Shown: in pieces, positions 1-7,616 of the stretch
Layout: every line of letters begins with the position of its first letter
Position numbering within the stretch: position 1 is the stretch's first letter
Assembly (NCBI GenBank): GCA_000992325.1
Contig: LBTZ01000006.1
Span: 1 to 34,457 of the forward strand
Origin: Parcubacteria group bacterium GW2011_GWD2_38_11
GTDB taxonomy: Bacteria; Patescibacteriota; Minisyncoccia; Moranbacterales; GWC2-37-73
DNA: 34,457 nt
Direction: 5' to 3'
The notes under the pieces: generated by a model
Told to the model about the DNA's origin: nothing
Databases searched by the model: none
What the model saw: the letters and a program-made list of their open reading frames with translations, nothing else
Translations under genes and position numbers: made by a program

Positions 1-1530
1 AGTTTTGAAAATTGCCAAAACGTTAACCATTCCTAAGTCAGTGCGAACAATTTCTGGTGGCAACATATCTATCACCATTTTCTTAACTTCTTCAACAAGT
101 TCGTAAATAATTTTGAAAGTTTTAATTTTAACCTCACTTCCTTCAGCTAGCCTCTTGGCAACAGGCGTTGTTTCTACATTGAAACCAAAAATAACAGCTT
201 GTGAAGGTGCGCTGACCTTAACATCAGATTCGGTAATGTTTCCAACTTCTGATTCAACAATGTTGATGATAACTTCATCAGTTTTGATTGTTGAGATGAT
301 TTGTTCGATCGCTTCAAGAGAACCTTGAACATCTGCTTTCAGCACAAGGTTGAGTTTTTGAATTTTGTCTTCTTCCATAATTCGCATTAATTTTTGCGAA
401 GTAACCTTTTCTTTGCGTTCAATAAGTCCGCCTGAAAATTCTTTTGATTTTAGACGTGCAATTGATTTTCCGCTCACAACCTGAAGCACATCATTGGTGT
501 TTGGCGTGCTGTTAAGACCCATCAAGGTTACAGGAGTAGACGGTCCAGCAATTAATAAATTTCTTCCAGTAAAGTCTTCAATTTTTCGAATGCGACCATA
601 TGCTGTTCCAGCGGTAACATCCTGACCGACTTTCAATGTGCCTGTTTTAACTAATATTGTTGCTACGGGGCCTTTTTGTGGATCAAGATTTGATTCAAGC
701 ACGATTGCAAAACCATCTCTCTTGTCGTCGGCCTTGAAATCTTCAACTTCAGCCACAAGTAAAATATTTTCAAGCAAATCATCGATGCCGATGTTTTGTT
801 TCGCGCTGATTTCAGCTGCCATCACATCTCCACCCCATTGTTCGATGATAATTCCATTATCAGCCAATTCTTGTTTAACTCGTTGCGGGTTGGCATCAGG
901 TTTGTCAATTTTGTTGATTGCAACAACAGTTGGAATCTTTTTTTCTTTTAGATACTCAATAACTTCCTTGGTTTGTGGACGAACTCCATCATCAGCAGCG
1001 ACAACCAGCACAGCAATATCGGCTATACTTACTCCTCGTTCTCGCATTCCAGAAAAAGCTTCATGCCCCGGGGTGTCGATAAAGGTTATGAGTTGACCTT
1101 TCTTTTTTACTTGATAGGCGCTGATGTGTTGAGTGATTCCACCGGCTTCCTTGGCAGCTACGCTGGCCTTTCGAATTGTGTCGAGCAAAGTTGTTTTGCC
1201 GTGATCAACGTGACCAAGAATAGTCACAACTGCAGGGCGAGAGCGAAGATTTTTGCCGGATTCTTTTTCTTTTTTGCAAATTTCAATCAGTTTTTCAACG
1301 GTGATTGTTTCGCTGTCTAAAACAACAAGATCTGCTTCTGTTTCAAAGCCAAGATCTTGAGCAATAATAGTTGCTGTGTCAAAATCAATTTCCTCATTAA
1401 TAGTCGCAAGAATGTTGTTTTTGAGAAGTTCTGTGATCACTTGAGAAACAGGCAAGCCCAAAAGTTCACTAAATTTCTTTACAGTGATGCTCGTTGGAAC
1501 TTTTACGATTTTTTTTGCTTCTTCAGTCAT
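1..1530 (-). CDS. infB: Translation initiation factor IF-2, C-terminus cut by window start
   Basis: Reverse-strand reading starts MTEEAKKIVKVPTSITVKKFSELLGLPVSQVITELLKNN (ATG complement at 1528-1530) and contains VTILGHVDHGKTTLLD, DTPGHEAFSGMRERG and INKID, the IF-2 G-domain motifs. Not in the ORF track because no stop lies inside the window. Confidence 0.96.
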   Translation of the reverse strand, partial: MTEEAKKIVKVPTSITVKKFSELLGLPVSQVITELLKNNILATINEEIDFDTATIIAQDLGFETEADLVVLDSETITVEKLIEICKKEKESGKNLRSRPAVVTILGHVDHGKTTLLDTIRKASVAAKEAGGITQHISAYQVKKKGQLITFIDTPGHEAFSGMRERGVSIADIAVLVVAADDGVRPQTKEVIEYLKEKKIPTVVAINKIDKPDANPQRVKQELADNGIIIEQWGGDVMAAEISAKQNIGIDDLLENILLVAEVEDFKADDKRDGFAIVLESNLDPQKGPVATILVKTGTLKVGQDVTAGTAYGRIRKIEDFTGRNLLIAGPSTPVTLMGLNSTPNTNDVLQVVSGKSIARLKSKEFSGGLIERKEKVTSQKLMRIMEEDKIQKLNLVLKADVQGSLEAIEQIISTIKTDEVIINIVESEVGNITESDVKVSAPSQAVIFGFNVETTPVAKRLAEGSEVKIKTFKIIYELVEEVKKMVIDMLPPEIVRTDLGMVNVLAIFKT

Positions 1531-1554
1531 TTATGTTGTTAAATTATTCGAATT

Positions 1555-1649
1555 ATGGATTTTGCAAGAATATATATTTTTTTACTTGCCTTACATTCGC
1601 TGTTGCTCATACGGAAGCCGCAAAAAAACAATATTCTTGCAAAATCCAT
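1555..1649. repeat. Palindromic element copy 1: 19-bp arms, conserved core
   Basis: ATGGATTTTGCAAGAATAT (1555-1573) is the exact reverse complement of ATATTCTTGCAAAATCCAT (1631-1649). The core acttgccttacattcgctgttgctcatacggaagccgcaaaaaaacaatatt is shared with 7431-7521. Confidence 0.95.
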
Positions 1650-1665
1650 TTTATTTTTCCGAGCG

Positions 1666-2202
1666 TTAGATTTTATTGGGTTTAATCGTCACGGCTGATT
1701 TGATGGCAGCTTTTTCCTCCTCAGTTAAGGTATATTTCTCTGATTCTCCTTTTGTGATAGGTTTTGAATAAATACGAGTGCCTTCTCTGGTATGCAGTGA
1801 TGAAATGGTTATTCCTGAGTCTTTGCCATCCAAAAGGGCAATTGCAAAGCTTTGGTCACCGCCAATGTCCTTAAATGGGTTAAACCGAATGATTCCGACT
1901 TTATGAATACTGCGTTGGGAAAGGTTGTGAATTTTGTTGGAAATTTCGAAAAGTTCCTGAATTTCTTTGTCTATAGCGGAAATTTCCTCAGTATGAGCTA
2001 ATAAAATTGATTCTAAATCGACAGCTTTTTTTCCTGAAAAAAGAATCTCGAGGTTTTTTTGAGTAGATCTTAATTTTAGCATTGTCCAAATACCAAAAAT
2101 AAGGCTTATTACAGCCAAAAAAATTCCAGAAATTGCAATGTAAATTGGGAGTTGAGCACTTGATATCATAAAATAAACATATTTAATAGATACGTTGAGC
2201 AT
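1666..2202 (-). CDS. DUF4446-like protein with N-terminal TM segment (start may be 2169)
   Basis: 178-aa ORF; KVGIIRFNPFKDIGGDQSFAIALLDGKDSGITISSLHTREGTRIYSKPI matches the DUF4446 signature as I recall it. Confidence 0.8.
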   Translation of the reverse strand: MLNVSIKYVYFMISSAQLPIYIAISGIFLAVISLIFGIWTMLKLRSTQKNLEILFSGKKAVDLESILLAHTEEISAIDKEIQELFEISNKIHNLSQRSIHKVGIIRFNPFKDIGGDQSFAIALLDGKDSGITISSLHTREGTRIYSKPITKGESEKYTLTEEEKAAIKSAVTIKPNKI

Positions 2203-2364
2203 CGTAGCATTATTTTTGCCCTGTGTAAAGAAAAAACGCTTGCGGAGAGGGGGAGAGATTCCTTCTCGCTCCGACTAGAAGTCTTGGGCGTTTGCATTCA
2301 GAATGCTCGTATTCCTCGCATCCTACTCGCGCCCTTCGAATCTTTTTATTATTTGAAAATTTTG

Positions 2365-2434
2365 CGGAGAGGGGGAGATTCGAACTCCCGGTAGGGTTGC
2401 CCCTACTTCACTTTACCAGCTCTGGCACCTCTCC
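2365..2434 (-). tRNA. tRNA-Ser-like gene lacking an anticodon arm (possible pseudo-tRNA or minimal tRNA)
   Basis: Minus strand GGAGAGGTGCCAGAGCTGGTAAAGTGAAGTAGGGGCAACCCTACCGGGAGTTCGAATCTCCCCCTCTCCG. 7/7 acceptor pairs, 5-bp T stem with TTCGAAT loop, Ser-type long variable arm GTAGGG-GCAA-CCCTAC, discriminator G. No 5-bp/7-nt anticodon hairpin fits between the D region and the variable arm. Confidence 0.7.
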
Positions 2435-2456
2435 ATAATATAAACATACAACAAAC

Positions 2457-2539
2457 AACCAATAACTGACAACAAACAAAAGCTAAGAAAAGGTAAGTCC
2501 AGGTTTGGTTGTGTGTTGCTTGTTGTCAGTGGCTGGTTA
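2457..2539. repeat. Inverted repeat of 'AACTGACAACAA' word family
   Basis: AACCAATAACTGACAACAAACAA versus reverse complement of TTGCTTGTTGTCAGTGGCTGGTT; 19 of 23 positions match. Confidence 0.75.
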
Positions 2540-2607
2540 ATTTCCATTTTGTTATTTTATGTTTTTGTTGTAAACTATATGTAGTCAATTAGCAAAATAT
2601 TTTTCTT

Positions 2608-3159
2608 ATGGAAGAAACTCAAAATCAAGTTGGAAAATTTTTGGATCCAGATGCAATCATCGCACAGCTTGATGTTGTTCGTGGAGGTGTGGTGGTTGAC
2701 TTTGGCTGTGGGCCTGGATATTTTTCAATTCCATTTGCCAAGGCTGTTGGAAAAGATGGGCGAGTGTATTCGCTTGATGTTTTGCCTCAAGCTCTGGAGA
2801 CTGTTACGGGGAAAGCTAAAAATTCTGGAGTTGCAAATATCATAACTAAGCGGGTAAATTTGGAAAAAGAAGGCGGAACAAAACTTGAGGAAAATTCTGC
2901 TGATTGGGTTGTCTTGAAAGATGTTTTGTTTCAAAATAAGAAAAAAGAAATTATTATTGCTGAGGCATATCGCGTGCTTAAAAGCGGTGGAAGGGTTATT
3001 GCAATTGAATGGAATCAAAAAGACTCAGGAGTTGGTCCAGCTGCAGATATTCGCGTTCCTCAAATTGCTTTGGAAAAAATGTTTGGTGATCAAAAATTCA
3101 TCGTGGAAAAAAATATCGAAGCTGGTGATTTTCATTATGCATTTGTTGCAGTAAAATAG
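2608..3159 (+). CDS. Class I SAM-dependent methyltransferase (UbiE-like fold)
   Basis: 183 aa; motif I VVDFGCGPGYFSIPFAKAVG, then VYSLDVLPQAL and later RVLKSGGRVIAIEW. Confidence 0.85.
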   Translation: MEETQNQVGKFLDPDAIIAQLDVVRGGVVVDFGCGPGYFSIPFAKAVGKDGRVYSLDVLPQALETVTGKAKNSGVANIITKRVNLEKEGGTKLEENSADWVVLKDVLFQNKKKEIIIAEAYRVLKSGGRVIAIEWNQKDSGVGPAADIRVPQIALEKMFGDQKFIVEKNIEAGDFHYAFVAVK

Positions 3160-3209
3160 GTCTACGAAATTACAAAAATATACAAAAGTACAAAATTACA
3201 AAAAATACT

Positions 3210-4763
3210 ATGCATATGAAAAAAATAAAAATAAATACTTGTTGTCATCACTCGCTCGGAAATAAATCCGCCTTTAGGCCAGATTTATTTCGCTCGCTTC
3301 GTTCGACAATAAAAACACTTATTAAGGGTAAGACTAGATTTTTCCTGGCATTTCTTGCGGTTGCGATAATACCGATTTTTTCAGGTTGTGGGACATCTTC
3401 GACGGGCGGTTATATTGTTAATCTTGAAATCTGGGGAACTTTTGATGATTCGCTGGTTTATTCTGGAATTATTGATCAATACAAAAAAATAAATCCATAT
3501 GTTGGTGAAATAAAATATCGAAAATTTTCTCAAGACTCATATCAGAAAGAACTTCTTGATGCATTGGCTTCAGGTCAAGGACCGGATATTTTTTTGATAG
3601 GAAATGGATGGTTGCCTTCGTTTGAAAACAAGTTGGAGCCCGCACCAGCACCATTGGTGAGTGAGCAAGATATGAAAAACAATTTTCCAGATGTTGTGGC
3701 AGGTGATTTTATGAGCGGTGGAAAAGCCTATGCTGTTCCTCTTAGCATAAATTCAATGCAGCTTTATTATAATCGCGATATGTTTAATGCTGCCGGGATT
3801 ACTGCGCCACCCAAGACCTGGATGGAATTTCAAGCTGATGTGCAAAAGATGACCAGACTTAATGCAAATGGAAATTTTGATCAATCAGGCGCTGCCATCG
3901 GAACCGGAGTTAACATAAATAGAGCCTCTGATTTGTTGAGTCTTTTGATGTTGCAAAACGGAGTTGAATTTCCAACGAAAAAAGGAATGTTGGCTAAAAT
4001 GGATGAAGGTGTGGTTGGCAAGGACGGCAATGTCTTTCAAGCAGGAGAGCAAGCCTTGGGATTTTATACTCAATTCGCGAGACTAAGCACAGCTTCCAAC
4101 ACGATTAATCAAGCTTATACTTGGAACAACAGGCAACATTATTCAGTGGATGCTTTTGCGGAAGGATCCGTGGCTATGATGTTTAATTACTCTTGGCAGA
4201 TGGCGGAAATAAGAAATAAGAATCCAAAATTGAATTTTTCAGTTGCGCAGGTTCCACAAATAAATGTTGACAAGCCTGTAACGTATGCAAATTATTGGGG
4301 CTTTGCAGTTGCGCGCAATAAAGTTGCTTCAGTTTCGAATGTGGGGGGGTCTCCTGCTGCTGCACCAGTTTCAAACGAAGTGAGAACTCACGAAGCTTGG
4401 CAGTTCCTTCGATTTCTTACGCTTAAAAATTCCGGCACAATCACTTTGTATAATGCAACCACAAAAAATAGTAAAGATTTTCCAATCAGTTTTGATCCAG
4501 CAATGGATTATTTGAAAAGAACGCAGCAGCCTGCAGCGCGTAGGGACATAATTGAGTCTCAAAAAACAGATTCTAACCTAGGACCGTTTGCCTCGGGTAA
4601 TCTTATTGCCAAGCATTGGTATCAAAGTGATCCTGATGCAGTAGATAAAATTTTTTCCGATATGATAGAATCAGTTAATAGAGGTGATGTAACTTTACGC
4701 GAAGCATTGAGTTTGGCAAAAAATAAAATCAATTATTTGTCAGGTGGGAGCACGACGCGATAA
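3210..4763 (+). CDS. Extracellular solute-binding lipoprotein (ABC sugar-binding type)
   Basis: Hydrophobic segment then FSGC lipobox-like motif; LEIWGTFDDSLVYSGIIDQYKKINP, GQGPDIFLIGNGWLPSF, AVPLSINSMQLYYNRDMFNAAGI are typical of sugar-binding SBPs. Confidence 0.85.
   Translation: MHMKKIKINTCCHHSLGNKSAFRPDLFRSLRSTIKTLIKGKTRFFLAFLAVAIIPIFSGCGTSSTGGYIVNLEIWGTFDDSLVYSGIIDQYKKINPYVGEIKYRKFSQDSYQKELLDALASGQGPDIFLIGNGWLPSFENKLEPAPAPLVSEQDMKNNFPDVVAGDFMSGGKAYAVPLSINSMQLYYNRDMFNAAGITAPPKTWMEFQADVQKMTRLNANGNFDQSGAAIGTGVNINRASDLLSLLMLQNGVEFPTKKGMLAKMDEGVVGKDGNVFQAGEQALGFYTQFARLSTASNTINQAYTWNNRQHYSVDAFAEGSVAMMFNYSWQMAEIRNKNPKLNFSVAQVPQINVDKPVTYANYWGFAVARNKVASVSNVGGSPAAAPVSNEVRTHEAWQFLRFLTLKNSGTITLYNATTKNSKDFPISFDPAMDYLKRTQQPAARRDIIESQKTDSNLGPFASGNLIAKHWYQSDPDAVDKIFSDMIESVNRGDVTLREALSLAKNKINYLSGGSTTR
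3259..3291. repeat. Short palindrome inside the N-terminal coding region of the SBP
   Basis: GAAATAAATC (3259-3268) / GATTTATTTC (3282-3291) around CGCCTTTAGGCCA, flanked by CGCTCG / CGCTCG. Confidence 0.7.
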
Positions 4764-4788
4764 GAATATTATAGTAATTACAAAAAGT

Positions 4789-5226
4789 ATGAAATTTGAT
4801 AAAACCTTTTTCGTTTCATTGTTTCTGATTTCGATTTTTGGAACAATGCTATTTGGTGTTGGCAATGCCAATGCAGCTGTGATTACTTGCGGCACAGGTC
4901 AGGATATGTGTACTCTTTGTGATTTGATTGCTGGAATGAATAGAATTATTCAATATTTGATGAAGCTTGCAATTGGAGTTGCACTGCTAGCTATGACTAT
5001 TGGCGGTGTGATGTATGTTGTTTCTGCTGGAGATAAGGGACTTGCTGATAAAGCCAAGGGAGCCATAACAAATGCAGTTGTTGGTTTTGCAATTATTTTT
5101 GCGGGTTGGCTTATTATAAATACGACGATAACTTATATAGGTTCGTATACCAATTTAGGAATTCAGGGAGTTGGTAGTTGGGGAAATTTTGAATGTACTC
5201 GCGTGGAGCCTATTTTGAATAAATAA
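4789..5226 (+). CDS. VirB2/TrbC-like pilin, signal peptide plus two TM segments
   Basis: Start taken at MKFDKTFFVSL (ORF opens at 4744). LIAGMNRIIQYLMKLAIGVALLAMTIGGVMYVVSAGDKGLADKAKGAITNAVVGFAIIFAGWLI. Confidence 0.8.
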   Translation: MKFDKTFFVSLFLISIFGTMLFGVGNANAAVITCGTGQDMCTLCDLIAGMNRIIQYLMKLAIGVALLAMTIGGVMYVVSAGDKGLADKAKGAITNAVVGFAIIFAGWLIINTTITYIGSYTNLGIQGVGSWGNFECTRVEPILNK

Positions 5227-5257
5227 AATTGAAGAATTATTTTTTAAAACAAAAAAG

Positions 5258-6094
5258 ATGAATATAGAAAAAATGCCAGCCAAAGGCTGGTCCGCCTTTG
5301 GCGGAAAAAAGAAAAATGTTTTTTTGTTGCCACTTTTAGTTTTTGGATTATTTTTAACTCTAGGGGTTCAAGGTGCATCTGCTGATTTGTGTACAGATTA
5401 TAATAAAAATTATAAATGTACGGACACAACAACCTTAACATTAACTACTGGCTGCGTGGCTAATAAGTGCCTTGGAGCGAATGCAAGCAATGTCAATGTA
5501 AAATGTTGTCCAATGGATGCTCCTGTAAAAGGTAATGGGGCACTTGTTCAGACGAATGGTTCGAATAACAATGTTGCTGGTCCAACTAATTTTATAAATC
5601 CACTTAGATTTACAAACGTGGAAGGATTTTTGGGCGGAATTATGGTAGCAATTCAAAAGATTATTGTGGTGTTAGCTTTGGTGTTTATTATGATTGGTGC
5701 GGTGATGATTTTGACTTCGGCTGGAAATTCAGGAATGGTTGAAAAAGGAAAGGGCGCAATTACAATGGCTCTGGTTGGTTTGGCACTGGGAGTTGCGGCG
5801 CCGTCACTTTTGAAAGAACTTGCTAATATTATTGGTTGGGGAGGAGCTTCGTCGGTAGCTGGCGCACTGACACTTTCACAAATTGCTGTTAACGTTTTGA
5901 ATTTCCTTTTGGGAACGATGGGTATTGTGGCGTTGGTGATGTTGGTGATTGGGGCGATTATGTATTTAACTTCAGCTGGTGATGAAGATAGAATTGATAA
6001 GGGAAAGGAAATATTTAAATATTCTTTGCTTGGGGTTTTGATAGCGATGTCTTCAATGGTGCTGGTAACGCAGATTGCGAAATTTTTTCAATAA
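5258..6094 (+). CDS. Two-domain VirB2/TrbC-like pilin protein
   Basis: Two successive units: IMVAIQKIIVVLALVFIMIGAVMILTSAGNSGMVEKGKGAITMALVG and LLGTMGIVALVMLVIGAIMYLTSAGDEDRIDKGKEIFKYSLLG. Confidence 0.8.
   Translation: MNIEKMPAKGWSAFGGKKKNVFLLPLLVFGLFLTLGVQGASADLCTDYNKNYKCTDTTTLTLTTGCVANKCLGANASNVNVKCCPMDAPVKGNGALVQTNGSNNNVAGPTNFINPLRFTNVEGFLGGIMVAIQKIIVVLALVFIMIGAVMILTSAGNSGMVEKGKGAITMALVGLALGVAAPSLLKELANIIGWGGASSVAGALTLSQIAVNVLNFLLGTMGIVALVMLVIGAIMYLTSAGDEDRIDKGKEIFKYSLLGVLIAMSSMVLVTQIAKFFQ
5276..5305. repeat. Double palindrome encoding PAKGWSAFGG at the protein N-terminus
   Basis: ccagccaaaggctgg followed by tccgcctttggcgga; relative of the perfect palindrome at 27669-27698. Confidence 0.9.
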
Positions 6095-6104
6095 ATAGGA
6101 TGGT

Positions 6105-6228
6105 TGTCATTCCGGACTTGCCGTGCCCGCCTTTGGAGGGATCCGGAATCCAGTCATATGCACAATCTAGGCTCCGTTCTGGATTTACCCTCAAGGGGCA
6201 TCGAGACCACGCCTACGCGGGAATGACA
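6105..6228. repeat. TGTCATTCC...GGAATGACA inverted-repeat element
   Basis: TGTCATTCCGGA...GGAATCCAG ... CTGGATT...CTACGCGGGAATGACA. Confidence 0.9.
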
Positions 6229-6256
6229 AAAAATTAAAAAGAATAAAAAAACAAAA

Positions 6257-6709
6257 ATGCTAATCAATGTTCCACAATATATAGATGTTGAAGATAAGAT
6301 TGCTGGACCGCTGACTGCTAAGCAGCTTGGTTGGATTATTGGGCTTGGCATTATTTTGCTTGTTTTGTGGAATATGGTTCCTGCTCCAGTATTTTTTATT
6401 CTTGGAATTCCTTTGACAATTTTGTTTGTGGCTCTGGCTTTTTATCGACCATATGGACAGCCACTGGGGAGTTTTGTTATTTTTGGAATTATGTATTTTT
6501 TCAGACCCAAGGTTTATATTTGGAAAAGGACACCAGAAAGAATTGTTAACGCAGTTGTAAAGACGCAAACTGCGACAGCAGTTGTTGCTGACAAGCATAT
6601 TTCATCTCAATCATTAAGGGATTTGGCACAATTGTTGGATAGTGAAGGAATGACATCAAATACGGAGCTTGAAAAAATGTTAAAGCAAGTACCGACAAAA
6701 AAATATTAA
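6257..6709 (+). CDS. PrgI-family T4SS membrane protein
   Basis: 150 aa; INVPQYIDVEDKIAGPLTAKQLGWIIGLGIILLVLW...FRPKVYIWKRTPE. Confidence 0.8.
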   Translation: MLINVPQYIDVEDKIAGPLTAKQLGWIIGLGIILLVLWNMVPAPVFFILGIPLTILFVALAFYRPYGQPLGSFVIFGIMYFFRPKVYIWKRTPERIVNAVVKTQTATAVVADKHISSQSLRDLAQLLDSEGMTSNTELEKMLKQVPTKKY

Positions 6710-6729
6710 ATATAAGGAGAAATCATTCT

Positions 6730-7419
6730 ATGGAATCATTGCATTCAAATAATTTAACAGGTGGAGCAACTGGAGGACTTAGCACTCAAAAATATGTTGA
6801 CGTGGAGGAAGTGCGCGACGGAGTTATTATTCTCAAAAATGGATCGCTGAGAGCTGTGCTTTTGGTTTCTTCAATAAATTTTGATCTAAAGGCAACAGAA
6901 GAACAAGACTCTATCATTAGTCAATACCAAAATTTTCTTAACTCTTTGGATTTTCCGATGCAGGTGATTGTGAGTTCAAGAAAATTAAACATAAATCCAT
7001 ATTTGAATTATTTGAAAAAAAAGGAGACACAACTTACCAATGAACTTCTTAGTTTGCAATTGGCGGAATATCAAAACTTTATAAAAAATTTGGCCGATGT
7101 TTCTAATATTATGTCTAAGTTTTTTTATGTAGTAGTGCCATTTGCCCCAATCGAAAGTGTTAAAAGTGGATTGATCGATCGTCTTTTCGGAGCAACGAGT
7201 TCGCAGATGGCAGTTGCCAAGAGAAGAGAACTTTTTGATACATATAAAAATCAGCTTTGGCAGCGTGTGGATCATATCAGTGCAGGTCTTTCTGGAACAG
7301 GTGTAAAAGTTACTCCACTTAAAACTGAAGAACTGATAGAACTTTTGTATAATTCATACAATCCGTCAATACATAACAATTCTATTATTAAAGATATCGA
7401 TAAAGTAGAATTAAGATAA
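6730..7419 (+). CDS. VirB4/TraC N-terminal-domain-like protein, separate ORF
   Basis: 229 aa; YVDVEEVRDGVIILKNGSLRAVLLVSSINFDLKATEEQDSIISQYQNFLNSLDFPMQVIVSSRKLNINPYL; lies between PrgI and VirB4. Confidence 0.75.
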   Translation: MESLHSNNLTGGATGGLSTQKYVDVEEVRDGVIILKNGSLRAVLLVSSINFDLKATEEQDSIISQYQNFLNSLDFPMQVIVSSRKLNINPYLNYLKKKETQLTNELLSLQLAEYQNFIKNLADVSNIMSKFFYVVVPFAPIESVKSGLIDRLFGATSSQMAVAKRRELFDTYKNQLWQRVDHISAGLSGTGVKVTPLKTEELIELLYNSYNPSIHNNSIIKDIDKVELR

Positions 7420-7430
7420 GATAGGAGTTA

Positions 7431-7521
7431 AAATTTCAGGCAAATATTGTTTTTTTTACTTGCCTTACATTCGCTGCTGCTCATACGGAAGCCGCAAAAA
7501 AACAATATTTGCCTGAAATTT
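7431..7521. repeat. Palindromic element copy 2: 26-bp perfect arms, conserved core
   Basis: AAATTTCAGGCAAATATTGTTTTTTT (7431-7456) = reverse complement of AAAAAAACAATATTTGCCTGAAATTT (7496-7521); core TACTTGCCTTACATTCGCTGCTGCTCATACGGAAGCCGC. Confidence 0.97.
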
Positions 7522-7551
7522 ATAAATTATAAACACTATTGTGTTTTAAAT

Positions 7552-7608
7552 TTCGTCGCTCGCCCAAGATGAAAGCAAGCTTTCGCCTTGCGTGCTCGCT
7601 AGAAATTA
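7552..7608. repeat. GC-rich palindromic repeat directly upstream of VirB4
   Basis: AAATTTCgtcgctcgcccaagatgaaagcaagctttcgccttgcgtgctcgctaGAAATT; AT-rich complementary ends and internal GCAAGCTTTCG/AGATGAAAGC symmetry. Makes the 26-aa upstream ORF extension doubtful. Confidence 0.6.
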
Positions 7609-7616
7609 TAAAAACT

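Noticed and set aside
113-1320. Plus-strand ORFs at 113, 638 and 973
   Set aside because: Antisense to infB, whose minus-strand translation has clear IF-2 motifs.
1574-1630. Rho-independent terminator reading of the 1555-1649 palindrome
   Set aside because: The T/A tracts are inside the loop rather than after the stem, and the core is conserved, unlike a terminator.
5244-6598. Minus-strand ORFs antisense to pilin and PrgI genes (e.g. 5244, 5441, 6260)
   Set aside because: Low-complexity antisense frames without recognisable domains, overlapping well-supported genes.
7539-7616. 26-aa N-terminal extension of VirB4
   Set aside because: Lies within a palindromic repeat; internal ATG at 7617 is the more plausible start.
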